Assembly: GCA_911728435.2 (NCBI GenBank)
Contig: OU452212.1
Span: 4,966,563-5,030,562, forward strand
Length of the DNA stretch: 64,000 nt
From: Apoderus coryli
Taxonomy: Eukaryota > Arthropoda > Insecta > Coleoptera > Attelabidae
Reading direction: 5' to 3'
Part shown: positions 21,188 to 32,410 of the stretch, piece after piece
How positions within the stretch are numbered: the first letter of the stretch is position 1
How the letters are laid out: every line of letters begins with the position of its first letter
Program-made: the position numbers and the translations under genes
The notes under the pieces: model-generated
The model's input: only the letters and a program-made list of their open reading frames with translations
Databases searched by the model: none
What the model was told of the DNA's origin: nothing

Positions 21188-21320
21188 AGTATAGTGTGAA
21201 ACTCACATGAAATGACCATTTCCTACTCGTATGATTTGCAGAACTCGCCTGCGGCTCATGCTGCAAACGATCATACTCGTAGGAAATATATGTAATTTCA
21301 TGTTCGTTGCACAATATACT
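21188..21320. repeat. Imperfect palindrome with GC-rich centre
   Basis: The arms 21188-21241 and 21261-21320 pair through CATGAAAT, ATTTCCTAC, TCGTATGAT and TTTGCAG blocks. The 19-nt centre is GC-rich. The architecture resembles the hairpins at 19539-19639 and 31197-31305, though the sequences differ. Confidence 0.75.
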
Positions 21321-21428
21321 ATTCTAGAAATATACGAGTACTTTAATTGATTCATTAGATATTCCCTTTAAAGAGATTCATTGTTCGTTACATATTGTCA
21401 TGTCATAGTTTTAAACTAAATATTATAT

Positions 21429-21860
21429 AAATATTCTTGAAATAAAAGTCGACCTCCACACAATAAATTCAATAAATATCTCCAACAAATTACATTTGTC
21501 ACCATACATGTTTCGCAGCTCCTATGAAACATAGCATGAAACTTACATTAGAAATAATGTGAATTTTAGATTTTTTAGTTTAATTTTTTTTTTAAATGTT
21601 TAATAACACAAATTTAATTTCAAAAACTTTTTATTTTATGACTTGAGAGAATAAAAAAATTTTTTCACGCAGTGAGTTAATAAATAAATTCCCAAAAATA
21701 ATATGTACTAACTAGTATAACATAGCTTTTCGTAAGAATCTCATATAACCACTGATGATGCGGCCCGGAGCTGCGAAACATGTATGGTGACAAATGTAAT
21801 TTGTTGGGGATATTTATTGAATTTATTGTGTGGAGGTCGACTTTTATTTCAAGAATATTT
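21429..21860. repeat. 94-bp inverted repeat, Penelope-like fragments
   Basis: The arms 21429-21522 and 21767-21860 match as reverse complements at 93 of 94 positions by eye. They include GTCGACCTCCACACAATAAA and its complement. The 244-bp spacer is AT-rich. The right arm starts inside a hammerhead-like motif (21748-21784). Confidence 0.9.
21748..21784 (+). ncRNA. Hammerhead-like motif, canonical core
   Basis: CUGAUGA is at 21752-21758, followed by one extra U. Stem II is GCGGC/GCTGC (with one G-U pair), then GAAAC at 21775-21779, and CAU-GUA leads to the stem I strand TGGT. TGGT pairs with ACCA just upstream of the core. All core bases are present; the very short stem III is as described for Penelope-like hammerheads. 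Confidence 0.6.
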
Positions 21861-21929
21861 AACTATTCTACTCCACTTCGATATGGACTACTTCTTTCGA
21901 ACTAAATATTATATTTTGATTATTGTAAG

Positions 21930-22085
21930 TGAATCGTAGAAAAAAATAGCACATTGCAATGTAGCTCTTCGTGAACGTAGTTGCGCAACCACTGACGATG
22001 GTGCTTTAAGCTCCGAAACAGGTTTGGTATAATAGCAGATAGAGTAATATATTGAATTTATTTCGGGGAGGATCGACTTTTATTC
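21930..22085 (+). repeat. Penelope-like terminal fragment
   Basis: This shares GCACATTGCA, the hammerhead-like core at 21988-22024, GTAATATATTGAATTTATTT and GGAGGATCGA with the copy at 7385-7515. It is a single, direct-orientation copy lying just right of the inverted pair. Confidence 0.7.
21988..22024 (+). ncRNA. Hammerhead-like motif
   Basis: CUGACGA is at 21992-21998. Stem II is GGTGC/GCTCC with one mismatch. GAAAC is at 22015-22019, with a GUU cleavage triplet and stem I ACCA/TGGT. Confidence 0.55.
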
Positions 22086-23183
22086 ATATTACGTCTAATT
22101 CGTATTTACTATAATAATAGTTACGCATTTTTTAAAATCTGCCATGCTCGTTGAATAATTAAATCGGGCATTTTTCCCAACTAAAATATTGTGTTAGAAC
22201 TTTAGGATCAATATTCTGTGCTGGCTTTTGTTCTTTAAATATATTTATGCAAAGCAATGGGATGTTGATGATTAATTAATAGATTTAAGTTTCATTACAT
22301 GTTGCCTTAGGTATGTACTTGAATTGAAAACATACTTTTACTATGTACTGTAAACAAAAGTTCTGTATTAGCTAAAAATACTTTTATCAACTATGAAACA
22401 CATTTTAATAGCCAGCATCTGCGAAGTATCAAGTTCCTAATGCTTTATCGGTTTACATTGCTGCAGTAGTAACAAGGGCGTTGCAAAGAGGGACAGGGGA
22501 GGGCTGTTGCTGCGGAGTTCAAATATTTCTGTCTGACTATGTTTAGTGCAACTTATATAGTCATGCGGGGTGAGCAGCGTTGACCCTAAAAAGGACTGCT
22601 CAGTGACTAGTGCAGGACACGATCTGCTTCACAGCCCCAAATCCTGAAGCTGAACGGCTATCACACACTCCCGGCTACGAGCTGGTTTGTAACTAGGAAC
22701 TGGATCACACCATCCGGCTCCCGTCGCGACACCCCGATAACCCTAGGACTTTGGACTTCTCCTTCATTGGAATACGGCTGTCCGTAATTTTTTTTAACGT
22801 AGTAAGGTTGCTGCACTTCAGCAATCACACAATCCTTGGTAGAAACTGAAGTTCGACTCAATGGCATAGTGTCTACGAGGATTGAAGATTCCATCACTGC
22901 TGCAATCTGCTTCAATGGATGCGTGAGTAAGACGGTGGGTTCGCATCCTGGGTGACGCTGAAGGGCTGAAGGGATGGAAGCCTTCTGGTGCTTAATTTTT
23001 TATGCTGCGTGATTAGATATTAATTATAACAACCGGACAAAAGGCCACTTAGCTACTATGACCGCCATTATCAACACATACAGACGCACTCATATTCCCT
23101 AGTGGAACGCCTATAATTCTTGGGACTTGTTTATCAAAACAAGACTTTAAAAGCCTATAGTTTGTTGGTCAAACACTGTACTT
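22086..23183. other. Unassigned; GC-elevated patch 22440-23000
   Basis: No gene could be assigned. Between 22440 and 23000 GC content rises well above the surroundings. An 84-codon open frame (22661-22915, minus) is present but not recognised. An old transposon or an exon are both possible. A conserved GTCAAACACTGTA block at 23168 recurs at 31787 and 44748. Confidence 0.4.
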
Positions 23184-23230
23184 GTACCAGACGGTCATTT
23201 CGTCAAGCCACGACTCATCAATGGTGAGCG
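23184..23230 (-). ncRNA. Diverged hammerhead, relative of 3479-3585
   Basis: On the minus strand this gives ACCA, then TTGATGA (first core base changed from C to T), stem II GTC/GAC with a 7-nt loop, GAAA, a minimal stem III, GUC, and TGGT pairing with ACCA. Compared with the hammerhead at 3479-3585, stem II changes GTT/AAC to GTC/GAC, a compensatory pair. The core change probably inactivates it. Confidence 0.5.
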
Positions 23231-23739
23231 GTCACTAGTGACAGCCGACTCTCGATTATTTTGTGGTATAAATCCTCACACAGAGATCGGGTTGTAAGCT
23301 AAATTGTGTTTACAAACATATAAACGCCCATAATTATTCGGGCTTGTTTAACAAACCAACAAAATATCCAACTCTAAAGAATATCATGTAGCCCATGGGG
23401 TTATTTTTACCCCTTTTTATTGGCCTCTACAATTTAGGTAATTCAGCCAACTTTTAGGTATGGATCTACAGTTTAGCGTGGAATGCGAAACACGGTAATC
23501 GACTGCCAGCACCCACGACTATGTAGTCCATAACTACTTGGCATATGCAGTCTACCGACTCGGCCTGAACCACCATCCACCTATCCAATCCCTGTCCGCG
23601 CCATCAGGTACTGGACTACCGTGATCTCACCGAGAGATGTTTGAACATGTGGAAGTCTTCCCCCCCCCCCATGGGGTTATGCCACGACTTTAGATACCGA
23701 AGTAAGTTTTATGTGGTACTCTATTGTAGTATATACTCG
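23231..23739. other. No gene; poly-C run
   Basis: Mixed-composition DNA with an 11-base C run at 23660-23670. No coding or structural feature is supported. Confidence 0.5.
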
Positions 23740-24036
23740 TATACAGGGTGAATCACGAGGAACTGTACATACTTCTACCATAAGTAGAGGCACGTTAGGG
23801 GATTATCAAATGACCATTAAAAAATGTCTCCTTGTTTTGATTATTAATATACAGGGTGAATAATGGATCTTCACAAAAACAATGTTTCGTCATATCTTTT
23901 CAATGATTAAGTCGATTTCTCTCATTTTTTATAAAAGTGTGGCAACTAACTGACATATTCATAATTGAAAAAATACAGGTCCGTCTTTGAGAAAATTTGT
24001 GGGACTGCTTCATATTCAACAGTTCACCCTGTATAT
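23740..24036. mobile_element. IS630-like MITE with CAGGGTGAA ends
   Basis: ATATACAGGGTGAA at 23847-23860 and TTCACCCTGTATAT at 24023-24036 are perfect 14-bp inverted ends around a non-coding 190-bp core. A further TATACAGGGTGAAT end at 23740 suggests either a longer element or a second nested insertion. CAGGGTG ends with TA are typical of Tc1/IS630-related insect MITEs. Confidence 0.7.
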
Positions 24037-25776
24037 GATTTTTCAAAAATCTAATATATTTTTTTCTGAGGGCATAAATAGACAGTGAGACCTGGGTATT
24101 TAAATTTTTTGTTACACTCACCTCACATTTCCAATTACAGATTCATTTTAGAGCCAAATTGAAAATTGGCAATAATGAAATATCTTACTGAAATTGTATA
24201 TTGATAATCTATATATTATATTTATTTCATAAATAACTACTTGCTCAATTTCATTTTATAAACCTCGAATAGTTTTTACCAGCAAACCATACCAGGTATA
24301 TACAAAATAATCCGCTTTCCAGCTCTGTTCTTAGCAAGGAAAAACATTTTCATTCGTTTTTCTAATAATACTTGAGAAGCATCCTTAAAAACCATAAGAA
24401 CCTATCTTTCTACACTAGAGTATCTCTTTACACCAGAAGTGCTCTATAAACTCATCCAAGTAGATTCTTCTTTTTTATGTTTGAAGTTCTTTCAGACACA
24501 AGCGACTATCGAATAACATGCGAAAGAATTGCGGAAGAAAATGTTTTTTGAATTTAGCAATTAAGTGGAAAATCAAATGACTATTTTGCTTGAAATTTTA
24601 CTATCGGAAAACTTCCTCGAAATAATAATAAATGAGCAGAATTACATTTCAAAGCAAGCATGTCCGTTGCCGGCTCAACTTCAGTTATATAATTTAGTAC
24701 AGTTGATCTTACCTGAGGCATCGAATATTAACTATTGATAAGAAGGTTCAGTAGACGCTGAAAACGGCATCGACTCGTCGCATTCCCAGCCACATTTCTG
24801 GCCCGCTACTATATATACTATAACAGACAATACTATAACTATAAGCGCCGGCGAATTGCTTTGTAGACATGAACATCAAACGTACCGACACGAGGTGAAA
24901 CTGTACATTATTTTAAACTGTGACTGAGGTGCGCGGCCCACTGATGGTCGCAGGAACCACTAGGGGAAATCTGCAACTCATTACCTCTCAATGCTAAACT
25001 TGTGGACAACCTACTTATGTGAACAAGGTTCCGCGGTACTTTTCACAACTGAAAATAAAATTTTAACTCCAGAGCCTACAGGCACCAAGAACCAATGATC
25101 CATCACTTAGTGAAACCGCTTAGGTTGTTTGAAAAGAGAACATATGTCTCCATGTGTAGTATTCTCCGCTCACACGTAAATTTAAACATGCTACCTTCCG
25201 TAATTTTTGTCATTCATGAGGTGATACCTTTATGAGGCTCTCTCTGTTTCTTAAAATCCATCATCTAAAATTTAATCGTGGATTTTTGAAATCTCCTCCA
25301 GAATGTAGATTGTAGCAAATTTATGGTATAGTGTATCTAAAGTTAGTTTAAGATGATATAAAAAAACACAACTCGATATCCCTTTTTAATGTCAATACCG
25401 ACCGCAGCCGTCCATAGGCGCACCCTTTTAACTTTTCATAACAAAACATGCCCTATGATATTTCAAAAATCCTTTATGTATTAACAATTGTATGTTGATT
25501 TCGATAAAAGTATACTCTATTTTTCATTGCCGCTCCAACAGAGCAACATATAAACCTACGCTGAAAAAGACTGTTTTTGTTTTTCAAAATTTATATTTGT
25601 TGATAAACATTCTTCCATTTTAAATAATGATTATTTTGTACTAGAATTCAAAATTTATGTCTGCAGTGTTTTTGAAAATGTCCGAAACGATTACAGCGTG
25701 TACATTTTGGCTTTGTTTCATATGAATTTTTATTTTTGTTTAGAAATTTATTATTTTTAAATTTTTGTTGATTATC
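24037..25776. other. No gene seen
   Basis: Mostly AT-rich DNA with slightly GC-richer parts near 24780-25130. No exon or repeat was recognised. Confidence 0.5.
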
Positions 25777-26130
25777 TCAAAATGCTCCCTCTTTCGAAGT
25801 TGAAGGTTCACACTTGTTTCTTGCCTCTCCTTCTTCTACTATTTTAATTTTTAAATTTTCTGGGCTTGGTAAATTATCTCTAGTTTCTATAGCAATTTGA
25901 AAATTTTCATATGATGGTGGTAAGGAATATAACATCATTATACTTAACAGATCGGCATTGATTGTTACCTCCATATCTGCTAATATGTCAACAGTATCCA
26001 TAAATTTTCCAAGATGATCGCGAATGTCGTCATGATCGTTCATTTTGTGAAGTATTAACTGTTTTAAAAGAGTTGCTTTTCTAGCAGGACTTTTACTTTG
26101 GTAATTTTTACTTAAATCATCCCATCCCAT
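25777..26130 (-). pseudogene. Copia-type Gag fragment (UBN2-like)
   Basis: The 117-codon frame matches the central Gag region of Ty1/copia retrotransposons: WDDLSKNYQSKSPARKATL, LILHKMNDHDDIRDHLGKF, LLSIMMLYSLPPSYENF and ETRDNLPSPENLKIKIVEE. The N-terminal part and the zinc knuckle are missing, and a stop lies nine codons upstream of the ATG. It is a truncated copy. Its upstream neighbour (26173-26301) is shared with a second locus at 49671-49801. Confidence 0.75.
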
Positions 26131-26172
26131 CCTTGGATCTTTTACAATTTTTTACTTGTTTTAATTCACTTT

Positions 26173-26301
26173 GGTTATATTTGGCGAATGTCAGAATATT
26201 CCATTATTTGTTTATTAATAGTGGTTGTCAGTGGTAGACTAAGTATAAATAAAAAATACATAAATCAACAATCTACTTTTCCGACTGGCTGCCATCGGGA
26301 T
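26173..26301 (-). repeat. Dispersed repeat beside copia gag
   Basis: This is homologous in inverse orientation to 49671-49801. Both contain ATCCCGATGGCAGCCAGTCG and, at the other end, CGCCAAATATAACC or a close variant. It probably is the leader or part of the LTR of the copia element. Confidence 0.8.
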
Positions 26302-26343
26302 TTTTTTTACTATTATATAGGTAAAAAGTTTTTCCACAAAGAG

Positions 26344-26510
26344 TATTGTATACATGTTTGAATCCATTTGATAACTTAGACGGTAAGAGTTCTTGGTAAG
26401 ATATATTGATGCCACTGAAGATGGAACAGTAAGTTTCGAAACATGTTTGGCTAATTCGAAGATCTATATAAAGATATGTTGTGGAGTAGACGCCTTTGAT
26501 TTACAAAAAA
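26344..26510 (+). repeat. Penelope-like terminal fragment
   Basis: Shares TATACATGTTTGAATC, GCCACTGAAGATGGAACAGT, AAACATGTTTGGCTAATTCG and GTGGAGTAGACGCCTTT with 40467-40625. Confidence 0.75.
26411..26450 (+). ncRNA. Hammerhead-like motif
   Basis: CUGAAGA is at 26415-26421. Stem II is GGAAC/GTTTC, GAAAC is at 26438-26442, and the cleavage triplet is GUU. Stem I is GCCA/TGGC, a full compensatory change from ACCA/TGGT in the copies near 21.7-22.0 kb. Confidence 0.6.
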
Positions 26511-27235
26511 CATAATTATTTATTTGTGTGTTTACTATCTATCTAGGTATAATATAAGGCAATAAACAAACCGATAACATATTTTCCTACTTACGTGACA
26601 CGAAAATTCCCATATTGTGTGAAATGGTCCAATAAATGGTTTAATTGTAAATCCGCAATAATTTCGTATTGGAATATGCATATTATGCGGTTAAAAGCAA
26701 CAGTTATTTTGTGTTGAATTGAATTGCTTTACCAATCTATCTATTCGGAAACATGGAAGCTCTGGGAAAATTAGGATTATAGAGTTATAGCTGAAGAACT
26801 AATAGATATTATACAGGAATGAACAAATTGTTACCACATATAGTCAAGAATATAATAGATCTTGGATTATGTTATTTGTATTATCACTTTTTATCTTCCA
26901 GGTAAACTTTTTTGGCCAGTAAAACTAATTTTAAACTGTTTTAGTGAAGGACTTCTTCTCGTTACTGTTGCTAATTGATCTTTATGGAAAACTAATGATT
27001 TGGATAGCGGTGTCAACCCCTTTCGTACCGCCGGAGCAGGAGTATTCGGGCATGGCACCAAATACTCATAATCAATGGGAATCTACCCCGCAGCGGTAAT
27101 TACCCTTAAAATATTTATACATAATGGGACATTCCCAAGTTCAGATCAAATTGAATTATTTTTTTGCTTCAAGTATTTTGATTTCACTCCTATCTATTAA
27201 TCCAAGCTTTAACGTAAGAATCAAAAGGAACTTAC
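26511..27235. other. Intronic sequence, no feature
   Basis: This lies just downstream of the splice donor of the exon at 27236-27381 on the minus strand. Nothing else was recognised. Confidence 0.5.
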
Positions 27236-27381
27236 CCAGCTTTTCTGACAGCCCCAGTGCAGTTAAACGATGCGGCTGCAGTCCCAGTTTGTTTCGCCTT
27301 GTAAGGAGAGTTCATAACGCTTTCCCCATCGTCCTCATCGGACACTGCCGTCGTCAGGGACATACGATCATCATCAGATAT
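27236..27381 (-). CDS. sif: Exon of still life / TIAM-family Rac GEF
   Basis: The exon is bounded by a strong acceptor (TTTGTTTCAG before 27381) and donor (GTAAGT after 27236) on the minus strand. It starts in phase 0 and ends two bases into a Gly codon. The peptide runs [20 protein letters not shown], then [13 protein letters not shown] and [17 protein letters not shown] recognise it as the stretch immediately before the first PH domain of insect still life, a synaptic guanine-nucleotide exchange factor for Rac1. The rest of the PH domain must lie on later exons, which I do not find within 1-27235, so the next intron is long or runs off the window. The identification is from memory of the conserved sequence and is fairly confident. 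Confidence 0.75.
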
Positions 27382-29717
27382 CTGAAACAAAATTATCTTC
27401 TTAGGAAATTGTTTTACAAACATATAAATCTGTTTCTTCGGCTATGCTTTGAATAGAATTTAAATTTACTTTATGTAACAATGAGGACTCTTCGGCGAAG
27501 AGAGTAAATGACATTCCCAAAAAGACAAGAGTGTAGATGACGAGAAATTGAGAACCAGTAAGGATAGCCGTACAAGTTCATTGTTAAACACATGAAAAAT
27601 AAGGCAAAACCAATATTATCTTTAAAAATATCTGAGGCTTTATCTTATTGATTTACTAGCTCTTTGGCAATTACGTTCTCTGTCTTTTTTAACCTGGTGG
27701 TGGAATAATCTAGCTGCATTGGGAAACTTTTTATTTTTTAATGATACCAGTGTTTAAAAGTTGGTTTAAGTGTGTTAACTTTGTTAAATAAAATAACCAA
27801 TTTCCAAGGTCATAGTTTTTTAGGCTAAAAAGTAAGGCTTGTGAATGCGTGAATCTAATCAAATTTGAAGATTGATTGAATACATTAACTGTTTTAAGAA
27901 ATATTTTAATTTCATTAATTTTGAAACTTACTAAGAAAGAAACAAAAAATAGTGACAAATATTTAAAAAATGATATTTCTTAAATAAATTAATTTGATCA
28001 ATTTGCTGCCTTTTTCACAATTGCTCTTGTACTCTTTTAAATTGACAGCAACAGATACTCTAAGACTACACTTTTCTGCCCAATAAGAACCATTTCCACT
28101 CCTAGTAAATCATCGCGTAAGACATTCGCAACTTTGATCAGTATAAGCATATATTAGAATGAAATCTTCTCGCGAAATGAAGAAAATGGAATAACGTCGA
28201 TGACTAAGTTTAACTGTCCCAGTAATGAAATCTAAAGCATCAAATCCTCCTATTTTTTAACAAAATGGGAGCACTGTAATCATAGGTCAAATAACCTCCT
28301 TCTTATTGTTCCCTTACCTGTCATATGTCCTCGAATCTGTTTTTTTAACTCCACCTTAAATTCTTCGGTTACGGTTAATATATTCAGTATTATAGAGCAA
28401 CCATCTTGTTCAATAGTAAATCTTTTCTTACCACATTGAATTCTAATATCCTGGCAACGCTGATTACCTACATCCATTCACAGCCCTTTGTATTTGCTTC
28501 TTGTTACCCTTAAAACTCTTGTCACGTAATAATGAATCCGTCCATCTTTTAGATTATTGCAATGAGCTTTGAAGAATCACTTGGAGACATATTCTTTTTT
28601 AAAAGCAAGAAGTAACACAAAAGCGTTCATAAAAAAATATTTGATAGCTTTTGAAAAACCGGAAATGGCATATCCTTTATATCCCTGTTACTTTCTATGG
28701 CTTGAATACGACCATGATTTTGATGATGCATTTAAACAATTTGCTGCCAGTTAGTGGCTGAGTAACTTTATATTGTTTACAAAATTGAATGAATAATTTA
28801 ATTATAACAATAAGCTTAATGAGTTCATACAGTGTCTCTCAATTTCGTGAATTTATTTCTTGAAATATTTTTTTACTAGTTATAGCATTTGCACATACAA
28901 TTTATTCCAAATGTGACATAATAGACATAAATTTATCTTTGCCAACCACTTAATAATTTAAAAAATATGAACAAAAACAGTGAGAGGTAGCAAAAGAGAA
29001 AAATGGAAATGTAAAAGTTTTGAATGAAAAATCACACTGTTTTTTAACTCAGTTATGTATTATGGGTCGTTATTATACTTCTGGAAAACACATAGTATGT
29101 TTTGACATTAATTATGATGACAAATTTGCATATATTCTTGGCACGTCCAAGCGGAATTCCAGCCAAGAAATTTTTGTATAATTTGCATTTATCTGGAAAT
29201 AAATTATTTGCACGTTTTTAATATTAAAAACTACCACAGAATAGAGAAGCAATTATTATAACTACCTAGAATAGAATTAAAATAGTGTATTTACCCTTAT
29301 GGAAATCAGTCTGTTTTAGACGTTTAAGAATAATTAATATTACAAGTTGGAACAGGGAGTATATTAAAGAAAACTATATTTGCTATGCTTCTCGTGTAAG
29401 TTTTTTTTTAATTTTTGTTTTTTTTCTTTAAATTCTAGACTAAAAATCAAAAATATATTACACAGGGAGCATAGAAATATTTTAATTGAATAATTATCAT
29501 AAGTCAAATTCAACACCATTATAATGCAAATTTTAAGTATCAGAGGGGATTAAAAATTGAAAGTGGGAAGGCGATACAATATTGAAATGCATTTTATCTA
29601 ATCTATCAAATTGAAAGGTTCTGACTCCTTTAAACATTAGTCCGTATCCTCCGACAGAATTCCTAGGCAACTATGCTACTATAGGTTTGTAAAACAAGAA
29701 TTGGAAAAAAGAAGAAC
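27382..29717. other. Probable intron, no feature confirmed
   Basis: This lies upstream of the sif exon on the minus strand. A 65-codon minus frame at 28280-28477 (contains DGCSIILNILTVTEEFK and ends near a GTAAGG) could be an exon but has no convincing acceptor. The remainder is AT-rich. Confidence 0.45.
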
Positions 29718-30132
29718 AACTTTGGTATAAAGCACGTTCGTGGAATTCCGCAGATCGTTTCGTTAAACTAGATCAGCCCAATTGCAGTCATCACTTTATT
29801 GATGCAGGTATATTTAGTTATTATTACCAAAATGTCCGAGGATTAAAATCGAAAACTGATACATTTTACAATGCTGTTTCTAGTGGAAACTTTCACATTA
29901 TCGTCCTTACCGAGACTTGGCTTGATGATAGAGTTACAAACGGTGAACTATTTTCGGACGTATATCATGTTCATCGAAGTGACAGAAACTTTTGCGACAC
30001 TAATACCACTAGGGATGGCGGTATTTTGATAGCATCAAAAAGTGATTCTTGTTTTAGTACAAACATTAACTTGCCCTTTTCATCGTATATTTCTCCATTT
30101 ATAGATGTTTTGTGTTGTAAATTAGTTCATTA
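29718..30132 (+). pseudogene. LINE endonuclease domain fragment
   Basis: A single open frame without a start codon reads YYYQNVRGLKSKTDTF, IIVLTETWLDD and RDGGILIAS. This is the N-terminal part of the apurinic-type endonuclease (EEP fold) of non-LTR retrotransposons. The conserved catalytic Asn (QN) and Glu (TETWL) are present. The frame stops at 30132 and no reverse transcriptase follows, so this is a truncated fragment. Jockey/CR1-like clades fit; the precise clade is not determined. Confidence 0.85.
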
Positions 30133-30586
30133 GTTCACTTAAAACAATGTCGTATACCAAACCGACTTGGTCGCAATGACACACCAACTACAATTCCGGC
30201 CGTCCACCTTGTGATAAAAAAAGTGTTATAATTGGACTTGCTGATAGAGCAATTAATCTATCTGATCCCAAGTTCAGATAGATGGCATTAACAAAGCAAA
30301 AAAGCATTGCTTAAAAACAACTACCCCATAGTTCTTCTTAACAAAATATTTAAAAAGAGAATACATAAATCATATAATGGGGTTTCGAACAATAACATCA
30401 ACAATAATGTCACTACGACCAAATATGCATCAATACATACATACACAGAATTTTATTTGTTTAAGAACTTACAATTATGCAGTTGGATAAACACATTTAA
30501 AATTTTTCAATGTCAACGATGTTTTAAGGTACATAATTTTCTTTACTTTTATTATTGTATTATATTTTATTGATGTGACAAAAAAA
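30133..30586. other. No gene seen
   Basis: LINE-flanking AT-rich DNA. The first ~130 bp may continue the LINE fragment out of frame. Confidence 0.4.
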
Positions 30587-30632
30587 ATACCTGAGGAAGA
30601 CAACATAATTGGAGTTGTCGAAACGTTGTTGT
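30587..30632 (+). ncRNA. Hammerhead-like motif, diverged
   Basis: CUGAGGA is at 30591-30597, followed by an extra A. Stem II is a perfect 6-bp GACAAC/GTTGTC, then GAAAC at 30620-30624 and GUU. Stem I pairs over only two bases, so cleavage competence is doubtful. Confidence 0.4.
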
Positions 30633-31196
30633 TTGTTATTTCAAAGTTCGAGTAATTTTTTGAACCTAAAGTACCCAACAAAAAAAAATAAAATAAATAA
30701 ATTAGTATATGATATGTAATTTTTAATGAATTACAAAAAAACGCAATCTGAAAAAGGTTATATTTTTTATAATATAAATATTGAAAATTGCAATATCATA
30801 CCAGTTCTACACAATATTTTACAATCATGTATATGTATGTATACGATACTTGCAATAAGAGAAATACAGATATGACATATTCTATCTATTACAGTATAAT
30901 ATACTCAGATACACATAGGTATAGTACCAGAGAGTAGACATTTTCTATATCCGCTTATCTATTCCTATCTTCTTCATGAACTAGATGAATATAAATGGAA
31001 ATACATTATATTTATTCTCAAATTTATTCATAGCACAATATATAAATATGTAATGTCAGTTATTTCAATGCATCGACTTCATTATGTCGTTGGCGTATAA
31101 CAAAATTGGGAAAAATATCCTCTAAAACTATCAGGATTTTTATAAACGTTACCAATACAATTTAAGCATAAGACTCAATAAAAATAGTTATTTATT
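30633..31196. other. No gene seen
   Basis: AT-rich DNA without recognisable structure. Confidence 0.5.
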
Positions 31197-31305
31197 ATAC
31201 AAGGGAAAAAAGTACTAGATTTTAGCTCGAGGTTGTGTTGTGTCTCGACGCGCAGCGGAGGGAGACAAAAAACCGAGAGCTAAAATCTAACTTTTTTCCC
31301 GTGTA
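31197..31305. repeat. Imperfect palindrome
   Basis: The arms 31197-31233 and 31270-31305 share GGGAAAAAAGT, AGATTTTAGCTC and GGTT in inverse orientation. The 36-nt centre contains GTCTC and GAGAC and is GC-rich (CGACGCGCAGCGG). Confidence 0.8.
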
Positions 31306-32236
31306 TGATACACTATTTTTTTCTGAGACGGGAAAAACTTCGATTTAATATTGAAAAAAGTCAGAAAATTATCCAAGTGAAATTTGAAGTTTTAAAAACC
31401 TTTCAGTAATCAAATATCTGTCAATTTCATTCCAATTTAATTTAAAAATTGCGAACATACCATCGGAGTCAGTAGAAGCAGCAAAAGTAGCGTCACAAAT
31501 TATTGCCAGTTTTGATATATAAAGAAAATGTAATTTTTGTATAATAAAATTTCCGAAAATTAAATATCTACCGTTACTTATGTGTCCGGGAAAAAAAAGT
31601 ACTCAGTTTTTTCCTGGGGATAAAAAGTGACATTTTATTACCTGTCAAGAGAGTAAATATGTCAAACTTTTTCCTGTCATAGAAAAAAAAAAGTATTTTT
31701 CAATTTTTTATTTATACTTGAAATGAACTTCATATTAAGTGGTAAAAGTATTAATCCTTATAAATTAAATAAATAATATACTATTCTGTCAAACACTGTA
31801 CTTTCACCAGACGACGTGGATCGGTCAGTAGTTGACAACCAGACCCTCGGTTTAGACCCACACGGATACGAGTTGTAAAAGAGATGTGTTTCGCGGCATC
31901 TAGTGGTTAACAGGTAAAGTGCCGTGTGAACAGAGATTCACTAAACGACCGGACAGGAGGTCAGTGACCGCGTAAGGTTCAATTATATTATTTCAAAATG
32001 CAATCTATAAAAGTAACACGACAGAGTGAGTTTTTTTTTTGCGGTTGGCTAATAATTGTTCTGTTATCGCTATCTAGTACTGAATTGTTTTTTGTTTGAA
32101 ATTTGTAATTTCTATTAATTATTAGAGTTTTGGATTTTGTGTATATACGTTATATAGCTCTGTAAAGGGATTATCCTGTTGGGCAATAAATTATATTATT
32201 ATTATTATTTAGTACGTTTAATTGTTTTATTTTCTT
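31306..32236. other. No gene; possible LINE tail
   Basis: At 32160-32212, GGATTATCCTG, CAATAAATTA and an ATT-repeat tail resemble the 3' end of a plus-strand LINE. A block at 31787-31850 is distantly related to the diverged hammerhead region at 23168-23230 (shared TCAAACACTGTACTT and ACCAGACG), but its GAAA is not preserved. Confidence 0.4.
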
Positions 32237-32410
32237 ATTTTCTTTTCTTTTTTTTTACCTACAATAATTGTACGGTGCCGGCAGAAAAATAATGTGTAAA
32301 AAGTTGGCGGTAAAGTGATTTTTTCAGGCTTCAAGAAGTGTCCATTTCTTCTTTCAGCCTGAAAAAATGACACTTTACCGCTTAGAAATACAATATACTA
32401 TTGTAATCAA
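32237..32410 (+). repeat. Second copy of recombinase-element palindromic end
   Basis: Homologous to 19511-19712 in opposite orientation. The shared parts include TTGTACGGTGCCGGCAGAAA, GGCGGTAAAGTGATTTTTTC and AATACAATATACTATT. The central ~24-bp GC-rich palindrome of the first copy is absent here. Confidence 0.85.

Noticed and set aside
22661..22915. 84-codon minus-strand open frame in a GC-elevated patch
   Set aside because: No recognised domain, no convincing splice borders, and the patch may be part of an old transposon. Mentioned only as part of the unassigned region.
22938..22948. GGTTCGCATCC resembling a tRNA B box
   Set aside because: No A box, acceptor stem or cloverleaf could be found around it.
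28280..28477. 65-codon minus frame ending near GTAAGG, possible exon upstream of the sif exon
   Set aside because: Plausible codon content, but no pyrimidine-rich acceptor precedes it and I recognise no family.
28569..28754. 61-codon plus frame
   Set aside because: No recognised motif, no conserved splice sites; likely chance in AT-rich DNA.
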